Below are positions 23,209-30,770 of a DNA stretch of 41,653 nucleotides, piece after piece. The position numbers were made by a program, and so were the translations under genes. The notes below the pieces were generated by a model. That model had not been told where the DNA came from and did no database searches. It was given only the letters and a program-made list of their open reading frames with translations. Position 1 is the stretch's first letter. Each line of letters begins with the position of its first letter. Source of the stretch: an uncultured Eubacteriales bacterium (GTDB lineage Bacteria; Bacillota; Clostridia; Monoglobales; Monoglobaceae); assembly GCA_905205855.1 (NCBI GenBank), contig CAJLFL010000001.1:1-41653 (forward strand), in the 5' to 3' direction.

Positions 23209-25890
23209 TTGTTGAGAAGAATTTGCATACTGCTGATTCTTGCCGTAATATCGGGCTTGGGACAGAGCGTTTCCGCCGCAGAGGCGGAAACCTTCAGCCT
23301 GACGCCGTATATTGACAAGATTTCGGTTGATGTGGAAAATCCGGATAAAGACCCCATGCTGATGGTGGACGGACATTTGGACAGCGAATGGAGAAACAAA
23401 AAGGGTTCGCGTTTGCCGCAGACAATAACTATGGAGTTCGGAGGCAGGATGGCAAAGGTTTCTCGCCTGACTATCAACTGCGTAAACGCTGCGGATGACG
23501 GAATAAAGAACGTTGATGTGGATTACCGTGATGAAAACGGTCAGTGGAAGGCTTTGAGAAGAAGCATATCCATGAACCTTAAAACGGATAAGGGCAGCGG
23601 ATTGCTTGAGGCGACAAGTATGGACAGTAATCCGTCATTCGCCGGCGCTGTAAGAATCAGAATTAACGAGGCGCAGAATAAATCCGGTTCGTTTAATATT
23701 TCGGAAATAGGAATCTGGGGCACAGCAATAGAATACCCAAAGGGCAAGGCTGTTGCTCCGCAGATTGACGCAAAATGCGGAGAAATAGTTACCCTGCCGG
23801 AAACGGTGGAATGGGAGTCCGGCGGCGAAAAGCTGAAGGCTCCGGTAAGCTGGGAGCAAGGCTCGGTTCTGTGCCGCGAAGCCGGTATAACAGAGGTAGA
23901 GGGCAGCCTCGGCGGTGAGAGCGTTATTGCGAAAATCAATGTTTCGGATGAATCTGTTTTTACAAACCTTGCAGGTCATTGGAGCAGAACGACAGTCGAG
24001 GAACTTGCACTGCGTAATGTCTATAACGAAGATGATATGAGTATTGCCCCGGATAAGGCGGCGAATATATCCGATATTATGCGCTGGTTTTATAACGGAC
24101 TCAGTATCTCGCATGAGTATCTGCCGGAAAGAGTAGGTCTGACAAAGACGCCATTGCTTGGCGATACGGATGATACCTTTGCAAATGAACTGTTTGCGCT
24201 GGGACTTATGCCGAATGATTTGAAGTATTCTGACGGCGGAACAATGACCAGAGAGCTTGCGGCGCAGCTTTGCAATAATGTAATCAGATATGAGGCGGAT
24301 GAGCTTAAATCGGATGACGGGGATGAGGACATATCCGCGGCGCTTAACAGACTTGAAGAAAAGTCGGTTATATCCGATAAAGCGGACTTCAGAGGCGGCG
24401 ACGAGGTAACAAATGCAGAAATCCTTGTAATGCTTGCCAGAACCGTTAAGGCTGCGGCGGATACAAAGGTTTACCCCGTGCCGGAGGATGATAATGTCAA
24501 GACAATGCCTGATTATACAGTTAAAGTAAACGGATTTGACGCAGGCGTATATCTTGCAAATGCTTTCCCCGGAAGCGGAGGCGTTCAGGAAAAAACAATA
24601 CTTGGCAGACCGGCAACGGAAACGGGTATATCATACTTTGACTTTTTCGGCGCTGCCGAGGTTGAAATAACGGTTAATAATCCGGAGCTCGGCGATCCGT
24701 CGCAAACAGTAATAAGACCGCTGTCCGAGGGGATAAAGCCGGCGATAGAGGGCAACAAGATAAGGTTTACCTTATACCATCCATGCAATATAAGCGTAGA
24801 GCCGTGGGGAATCAGACGCCCCCTGCAGATATTTGCAAATCCGCTGGAGAAGAATAAACCGGATATAAATGCGGATAACGTAAGATATTACGGTCCGGGT
24901 GTGCATTATGTTGATCCTGTTGACCTTCAGGCAAATGATACGGTGTATATTGACGGCGGTGCGGTAGTTTATACCAGACCTCAGGAGGAATACACAGACG
25001 GAGGAACTTATTACGGATATCGTATTCAGTCATTACCGGCAACATTCTCGGCATACCGTGACAAAACAGGACCGGATAATAAGATAGAGAATATAACGAT
25101 TCGCGGCAGAGGCATTCTTTCCGGAGCAAATACCCTCAATTATCTGCAAAGACATCAGCTTTTAAGAATTTTCGGAGTTAAGAATGCAAGGGTTGACGGT
25201 ATTGTTCTGCATGAAAGCTCTGCATGGAATATGTTTGTTGCTCAGTGCGACGGTGTGTATATCAATAATATCAAGATGGTCGGCTTCTATGCCAACAATG
25301 ACGGAATAGACTTCTGTGATTCCATAAACGGTGTGGTTGAAAACTGTTATGCACACAATGCAGACGACAGCTTTCTGATTAAATCGTGGGCAGAGGTTTA
25401 TAACGTGCATTTCCGTAACTGTGTTGTATGGAATACGGTTTCAACGGCATTCGGTGCAGTATGTGAGGTTATTCAGCCGATAAGCGATGTAAGCTATAAG
25501 GATTGTACCGTTATACATTCCACAAATCCGCTGTGGACGGATATTGCCGGCGGAATTATGGGAATCTGGGATAACGGCGCTGCCGATATAGACGGAATGC
25601 TCTTTGAAAATATTGCAATAGAAGACGCGATTGCAGGAAAAGAACCTATAAAAATCAGTGTTTATACAAACCTTGACGAATCCAAAAAGGAACACGCTGA
25701 GGTTAAGAACATAGTATTTAAAAATATTACGATTGACAGCAGGGATGAATCTATTAAGCTGACTACTCCGTTTACTGACGGCATCAAGGATATTACATTT
25801 GAAAATGTAACAATTAACGGTAAAAAGCTGACTGAAATAGATGACAGATTCAGTATAAAAAATGCGGTGAATATTCATATAAAGCCATAG
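23209..25890 (+). CDS. Secreted multidomain beta-helix enzyme with discoidin-, Ig- and SLH-like modules
   Basis: 893 residues from a TTG start. TTG codons at 23209 and 23212 are both possible; AGGAGG at 23198-23203 best fits 23212. After a signal peptide (cut near SVSA-AEAE) come a discoidin-like module (about 28-175), a small Ig-like module (about 182-245), a degenerate SLH-like region (about 250-425), and a beta-sandwich plus right-handed beta-helix (about 430-893) paralogous to the cytoplasmic enzyme at 13627. NNDGID (near 696) and ADDSF (719-720 for the two Asp) are kept; GHG is absent and SFGAVCE is replaced by AFGAVCE. Likely a surface-retained polysaccharide-cleaving enzyme, substrate unknown. 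Confidence 0.82.
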   Translation: MLRRICILLILAVISGLGQSVSAAEAETFSLTPYIDKISVDVENPDKDPMLMVDGHLDSEWRNKKGSRLPQTITMEFGGRMAKVSRLTINCVNAADDGIKNVDVDYRDENGQWKALRRSISMNLKTDKGSGLLEATSMDSNPSFAGAVRIRINEAQNKSGSFNISEIGIWGTAIEYPKGKAVAPQIDAKCGEIVTLPETVEWESGGEKLKAPVSWEQGSVLCREAGITEVEGSLGGESVIAKINVSDESVFTNLAGHWSRTTVEELALRNVYNEDDMSIAPDKAANISDIMRWFYNGLSISHEYLPERVGLTKTPLLGDTDDTFANELFALGLMPNDLKYSDGGTMTRELAAQLCNNVIRYEADELKSDDGDEDISAALNRLEEKSVISDKADFRGGDEVTNAEILVMLARTVKAAADTKVYPVPEDDNVKTMPDYTVKVNGFDAGVYLANAFPGSGGVQEKTILGRPATETGISYFDFFGAAEVEITVNNPELGDPSQTVIRPLSEGIKPAIEGNKIRFTLYHPCNISVEPWGIRRPLQIFANPLEKNKPDINADNVRYYGPGVHYVDPVDLQANDTVYIDGGAVVYTRPQEEYTDGGTYYGYRIQSLPATFSAYRDKTGPDNKIENITIRGRGILSGANTLNYLQRHQLLRIFGVKNARVDGIVLHESSAWNMFVAQCDGVYINNIKMVGFYANNDGIDFCDSINGVVENCYAHNADDSFLIKSWAEVYNVHFRNCVVWNTVSTAFGAVCEVIQPISDVSYKDCTVIHSTNPLWTDIAGGIMGIWDNGAADIDGMLFENIAIEDAIAGKEPIKISVYTNLDESKKEHAEVKNIVFKNITIDSRDESIKLTTPFTDGIKDITFENVTINGKKLTEIDDRFSIKNAVNIHIKP

Positions 25891-25907
25891 ATCAGGAGGG
25901 ATAGAAA

Positions 25908-26540
25908 ATGAAAAAAGTTATAAGTTTTTGCCTAATTGCTTGTTTGCTTTTGACATCCTTGCTTTGCTTCGCGGCGGATGATTCCGTCAGCTGCAGCTTT
26001 GACGGAAACGAGCTTACTGTTTCTGCCGGTGCAGGTGCGTTTGAGAGCAATACAATGGTAGAACTGGTTGTAGTAAAGCCGGGTAAAACACTTGCCGATA
26101 TAAGCGATGCAGCTGCGGTGGTTTTGACCGATTCGGCAAAAACGGGACGTTTGGGCAGCGTCAGCTTTAAAAAGAGCGTCAGCTTAAACGAAGAAGGCAA
26201 ATATAAGGTATATCTTATACCGAGCGGCAGCGGCCCGGCTCTGAACGGAGAGGTAAGAGGTACAAAAGGCTCCGGCGTAGAGATTGTATCTGCAGAGTGC
26301 AGCGGCGGCAAAACAGATGTTTCGGCAATGGTTTACGGAACGGATGGAAAGGTTATATTTGCTGCTTATGACTCAAACGACTGTCTTGTATATATGGAAA
26401 TGCGTGACGCAGCGAATAAGACAGAAAGCTTTACATGGAACGGCGAGCCGTCATATGTAAGGGTTTATCTCTGGAACGGTACTGACGGCAGCGGCTTGAA
26501 AGCGCTTGACCTGCCTGCGGAGAGAAGCTTTAATCACTGA
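25908..26540 (+). CDS. Secreted N-terminal module, cut from the downstream enzyme by in-frame TGA
   Basis: 210 residues. The signal peptide ends at LLCFA-ADDS. An Ig-like secreted module follows (about 25-115) ending in YLIPSGSG, matching the N-terminal module of the SLH protein at 29099. A second beta-rich part runs to residue 210. The stop TGA 26538-26540 is in the same frame as the next ORF. The codons after it read KGTADLTPYISDIAAG and run straight into the discoidin-like module, matching the SLTPYIDKI stretch of the paralogue at 23209. The two ORFs therefore look like one gene of about 1056 codons (25908-29078) broken by a single nonsense codon. The strong AGGAGGG site belongs to this part only. 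Confidence 0.82.
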   Translation: MKKVISFCLIACLLLTSLLCFAADDSVSCSFDGNELTVSAGAGAFESNTMVELVVVKPGKTLADISDAAAVVLTDSAKTGRLGSVSFKKSVSLNEEGKYKVYLIPSGSGPALNGEVRGTKGSGVEIVSAECSGGKTDVSAMVYGTDGKVIFAAYDSNDCLVYMEMRDAANKTESFTWNGEPSYVRVYLWNGTDGSGLKALDLPAERSFNH

Positions 26541-26603
26541 AAGGGAACGGCGGATTTAACGCCGTATATTTCCGATATAGCCGCCGGCAGTGGTGCGGCG
26601 GCT

Positions 26604-29078
26604 ATGGCGGACGGACATCCGGACACAGCTTTTTCCGGAACATTAGAGGACAGTCAAAGCTTTGTGATAAGCTTTGATACAAGCGCAGTCTTTACAAAAA
26701 TATATCTGGATTTTGCCAATGCGGCGCAAAAGGCGCCGCAGCAGCTGAAAATAGAAGCAGGCAGCAGCAATGAATGGAATACTGCGGCGGAAAATGCTGT
26801 GTTTAAACCATTTTCTTCAGCGGGGAGCGGCTGTGCGGAAAGAATGGAAATTGATATACCCAAGCTGCGCGGAGATAAAATACGCGTTACGGTTTTAAAA
26901 ACCATTGCCGGTGACGGCAGCTTTAATATAGCCGAGCTGAAGGTAATCGGTACGGATACGCAGTTTAAAAGCCGGGATATAAAGCCGGTCAGAATTTCGG
27001 CTAAAAAGGGTGAAAAGGTTGTACTGTCCGATACGGTCGAATTTAAGAGCGTAAACGGAACAAAAAGTATTCCGGTACGGTGGGAAAAGAAGCAGCTGCT
27101 GTGCAAAACTCCGGGAATGGTCTATATAGGAGGTTTTGTAGGTACTCAGCTTGCTGCAGCAGCGGAAATAACAGTGTCATCCGAAAGCTTTTATGAGGAT
27201 ACGGAGGACAAAGCCGCTGCAGAGGCGCTTGAGGAGCTGTCATACAGAGGGCTGATTAAAGACTCGCAAAGTATTAAGGCAGGCGCAGCACTGACGCGCG
27301 GGGCATTGGCAGACCTGCTGTATAGCTGTTTTGCGATAGATGCAGAGTATATGCCGCAAAGGCTGACTCTGGGTAAAAATCCGATTTATGACGATACGGA
27401 TTCAGTGTCGGCAAACGAGCTTGCAGCGATTGGAATACTCCCATATACACAAAGTCTTTGCGGTGACAAAACGGTTGAGTATGATGAGCTGAAAAGAATA
27501 ATCTATAACATATTCAGGTATGAAAACGACGATAAAAATATTGCTTCCGACGGGACGGGAATCACACAGACCTTGTGTGAGAATAATATTATATCGGCTG
27601 ACAGAACCCAAAAAACAGAGGCAAAAAATGCGGATGCTTTATACATGATAATGCAAACGCTCAATGCCGTGCAGAAAACAAAGGTATATCCTGCGCCGTC
27701 GGACAGTCAGATAGAGCTGATGAAGGATTATACGGTTAAGGTCAACGGCAAAACGATTGATGTATACAAAACATATATCTTTCCGGGAACGGGTGTGACC
27801 GAAACAACCATAAACGGCAGACCGACAGCGGCGGCAGGCGCAACGTCCTTTGATTTTACGGGCAAGGCAGAAGTGGAGATAACGCTTAATGATTCAGACA
27901 TGGGAGATATTGCCGATACGGTAATACGTCCGCTGTCAAAAGCGGTTGAGCCGTCAGTTTCCGGCAATAAAATCAGCTTTACATTATACAGACCGTGCAA
28001 TCTGAGCATAGAGCCGTACGGTTTGAGCAAGCCGCTTCAGCTGTTTGCAAATCCGGTGGATAAAAACCTTCCGGATTTTAGTGACGAAAATGTGGTTTAT
28101 TACGGTCCGGGCGTGCATTACTTAAATCCGCAGAAGTTAAAAAGCGGAACAACGGTTTATATAGACGGCGGAGCGGTTGTGTATACAAAACCGCAGCAAA
28201 ACACAGCAGACAGCGGAAACTATTATGGTTATGACATAAAAAGCATAGATCCGCTTTTTTATACAGAGGGTGCAGACGTAACAATTCGCGGCAGAGGAAT
28301 ACTTTCGGGCAGAAATGCCTTTAAGCAGCTGCAGCGAAACAACATGATGCGTTTTCAGTGGGCAAAAAATGCGGCTGTTGACGGACTGGTGCTGCTTGAA
28401 TGCGGAGCATGGAATATTTTTGTTGCGGCGCGGAGCGACGGCGTGTATATAAATAATGTAAAGATGATAGGATATTTTGCAAATAACGATGGTGTGGATT
28501 TTTGTGATTCAGATAACGGGTTGATTGAAAATTGCTATGCAAACAATGCGGACGACAGTTTTTTGATAAAATCATGGGGTACGGTGAGCAACGTCAGATT
28601 TGAAAAGTGTACGGCGTGGAATACGGTATCAACTTCATTCGGAGCCGTGTGCGAGCTGTATAATGATATAACCGATACAAGATTTGCCGATTGCACTGTT
28701 ATACATTCAACCAATCCGGTGTGGATGCAGGGTTCGGGCGGAGTAATAGGAATCTGGAATAACTTCGCGGCGAACATAAAAAATATGACATTTGAAAACA
28801 TAGTGATAGAGGATGCAGCAGGCGGAAAAGAACCTATAAAAGTGAGTATAAATAAGGACTCGTCCGACCCTGCAAAAAAGGCTGTTGCTGAAGATATTTT
28901 GTTTAAGAATATTTCTGTGCTTGACAGCCGCGACGAGAATGTAAAAGCGTATACACAATTTCCAAAGGGAATAAAGAATATTCGCTTTGAAAATGTGATT
29001 ATAAATCAAAAACCATTAACAAAGACGGATGACCGTTTAAGCTTGTGGAATGTAGAAAGCTTTACGGTTATGCCGTAG
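26604..29078 (+). CDS. Secreted-type beta-helix enzyme, 3' part of the TGA-split gene
   Basis: 824 codons from the first in-frame ATG, which has no recognisable ribosome site and no signal peptide. The frame is open back to TGA 26538. Modules follow the order of the protein at 23209: discoidin-like (about 1-120), Ig-like (about 128-195), SLH-like (about 205-355), beta-sandwich and right-handed beta-helix (about 365-824). NNDGVD (near 627), ADDSF and SFGAVCE are all present, so the enzyme region itself is intact. As read, it would be neither efficiently translated nor exported unless the TGA is read through or is a sequence error. It is close in sequence to the 23209 product, suggesting tandem duplication. 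Confidence 0.8.
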   Translation: MADGHPDTAFSGTLEDSQSFVISFDTSAVFTKIYLDFANAAQKAPQQLKIEAGSSNEWNTAAENAVFKPFSSAGSGCAERMEIDIPKLRGDKIRVTVLKTIAGDGSFNIAELKVIGTDTQFKSRDIKPVRISAKKGEKVVLSDTVEFKSVNGTKSIPVRWEKKQLLCKTPGMVYIGGFVGTQLAAAAEITVSSESFYEDTEDKAAAEALEELSYRGLIKDSQSIKAGAALTRGALADLLYSCFAIDAEYMPQRLTLGKNPIYDDTDSVSANELAAIGILPYTQSLCGDKTVEYDELKRIIYNIFRYENDDKNIASDGTGITQTLCENNIISADRTQKTEAKNADALYMIMQTLNAVQKTKVYPAPSDSQIELMKDYTVKVNGKTIDVYKTYIFPGTGVTETTINGRPTAAAGATSFDFTGKAEVEITLNDSDMGDIADTVIRPLSKAVEPSVSGNKISFTLYRPCNLSIEPYGLSKPLQLFANPVDKNLPDFSDENVVYYGPGVHYLNPQKLKSGTTVYIDGGAVVYTKPQQNTADSGNYYGYDIKSIDPLFYTEGADVTIRGRGILSGRNAFKQLQRNNMMRFQWAKNAAVDGLVLLECGAWNIFVAARSDGVYINNVKMIGYFANNDGVDFCDSDNGLIENCYANNADDSFLIKSWGTVSNVRFEKCTAWNTVSTSFGAVCELYNDITDTRFADCTVIHSTNPVWMQGSGGVIGIWNNFAANIKNMTFENIVIEDAAGGKEPIKVSINKDSSDPAKKAVAEDILFKNISVLDSRDENVKAYTQFPKGIKNIRFENVIINQKPLTKTDDRLSLWNVESFTVMP

Positions 29079-29098
29079 CGGAAAGAGGAGGAAGAACC

Positions 29099-30754
29099 TT
29101 GAAAAGAAAAGTAATTGCGCTGATTATTGCGGCAGTGATGAGTCTGCCGGGGATTGCCGCAGTGGCGGCGGATCCGGAAATAACCTGTAACCTTGATACA
29201 GCTGCGGAAGAAAAAAAGCTGTATGTAGCGGCAGACAGCGGCACTTTTGAAAAAGATACGGTAATAAATCTTGTAATTATGAATCCCGGACGTATGCTCG
29301 ACAAAGCAGCGGAAACCGGCGCAGTATTTTATGCGGACGGAAAGAAAGCCGACAATATGGGCAGGGTGAGCTTTGAGGTCAGCTTTGACAAGGCAGCTTT
29401 GGGAATATATCAGATATATTTGATTCCGTCCGGAAGCGGAGAAACATATACCCAAGAAGTTACATATCTGATGGGCGATTTTGATAAACGGTTTTTGGAA
29501 AAAATCAACGGTGATGACGGTGCAACGACAGAGGGAATCAAGGCTGTCATGACAAGTGATGATGCAAAGACCTTTTTAAAGGATACAATATCAGAGGAAT
29601 TGAAAGACGACAGCTTTATGTATGAGTATATGGTAAGCGCGCGCCCGTATGATTCCTTATATGATGTCCAGACGGCTTATAATACAGGTAAGGTTCTTGC
29701 TTTATTTAATGAAGGCGGCGGAACACAAAGAGTAAAGCTTGCTGAAAAGTACGGCGATGAGTATTTCGCTTTAAAGAGCAACGAAGATATGTATAATATG
29801 TACTCGGACAGCAGCCGAAAAGAAGATATTTGCAGCAATGCCGGCAAGAATCTTAAAACTTCGGAGGCTGTTGCAAAAGCAATTTATGATTCAACCGTTC
29901 TGACAAGCGTAAAGCTGAGCAGCTGGAGCGAGATAGACGGAATATTAAAGGCGGCAAAATCATATCTGACAAATATTGATTATGAAAAGGCTGCAGCCAA
30001 AATCGAACAGGTCGGCAAGGCGGTTGCGGGCAATACATACAGTGATATAAGTGCGTTTGAAAAAGCTGTTAAGACCGCTTATGAGAAGAACAGTTCCGGC
30101 GGTACTACGGGCGGCGGAACTACAGGCGGAGGAGGCGGAATTTCCGGCGGCAGCAGACCGACTGTTTCCGGTACGGTTGCTCCGTACAAGCCGCAGACCG
30201 AAAAAGAGAACATATTGTTTACCGACCAGGAGGCTATACCGGATTATGCAATGAAGTATCTGTCAAGGCTCAAGGAGGACGGTGTATTTTCCGGCGATCC
30301 TGACGGAAGCTTCAGACCGGACTCTCCCATACTCAGACAGGAATTCTGCAAGGTTCTGACAGTCGGACTTAATCCTGAAAAATCTGACGAAGCAATAAGC
30401 TTCAGAGATGTTGCGGCGGATGCGTGGTATGCGGAATTTGTCCAAAGAGCGGCTGCGGCAGGTTATGTAAAAGGAAAAACCGACGGCAGCTTTGGCGTTG
30501 ATGAAAGTCTTACACGTGAGGATTTAGCCGTTATACTTGAGCGTATAGTAAAGGCAATGCCGGAAGTAACAGTAGGTGATACTGCTGCTGAATACAACGA
30601 TTTTGATAAGGTTTCGGACTATGCGGCAGAAGCGGTTAAATACGTAACTGCAGCAGGTCTGATGGAGGGCTATGACGGCGGCTTTGCTCCGAAAGAAAAC
30701 GTAACAAGAGCACAGATTGCCGCGGTTTTAGGCAGATTGCTTTACGAACTGTAA
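29099..30754 (+). CDS. SLH-anchored surface protein
   Basis: 551 residues from TTG 29099, chosen because GAGGAGG lies 7-13 bases upstream and the signal peptide (cut near VAA-DPEIT) begins at once. An in-frame ATG further upstream overlaps the previous gene and would spoil the signal. An Ig-like module (about 28-120, YLIPSGSG) shared with the 25908 product comes first. A helical region (about 130-335), a Gly/Thr-rich linker (about 336-365) and three SLH repeats to the C-terminus follow (GVFSGDPDGSFRPDSPILRQEF, GYVKGKTDGSFGVDESLTRE, GLMEGYDGGFAPKENVTRAQ). It is held on cell-wall polymer. It may display or assemble other surface proteins of the locus. No enzyme domain is seen. Confidence 0.85.
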   Translation: MKRKVIALIIAAVMSLPGIAAVAADPEITCNLDTAAEEKKLYVAADSGTFEKDTVINLVIMNPGRMLDKAAETGAVFYADGKKADNMGRVSFEVSFDKAALGIYQIYLIPSGSGETYTQEVTYLMGDFDKRFLEKINGDDGATTEGIKAVMTSDDAKTFLKDTISEELKDDSFMYEYMVSARPYDSLYDVQTAYNTGKVLALFNEGGGTQRVKLAEKYGDEYFALKSNEDMYNMYSDSSRKEDICSNAGKNLKTSEAVAKAIYDSTVLTSVKLSSWSEIDGILKAAKSYLTNIDYEKAAAKIEQVGKAVAGNTYSDISAFEKAVKTAYEKNSSGGTTGGGTTGGGGGISGGSRPTVSGTVAPYKPQTEKENILFTDQEAIPDYAMKYLSRLKEDGVFSGDPDGSFRPDSPILRQEFCKVLTVGLNPEKSDEAISFRDVAADAWYAEFVQRAAAAGYVKGKTDGSFGVDESLTREDLAVILERIVKAMPEVTVGDTAAEYNDFDKVSDYAAEAVKYVTAAGLMEGYDGGFAPKENVTRAQIAAVLGRLLYEL

Positions 30755-30770
30755 CGAAAGGGGATAACAA

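Noticed and set aside
20312..25878. Many minus-strand frames inside the secreted-protein genes
   Set aside because: All opposite long, domain-supported genes and without ribosome sites.
26604..26606. Independent translation start of the second beta-helix ORF
   Set aside because: No ribosome site, no signal peptide, and the same frame is open back to TGA 26538 with homologous residues in between.
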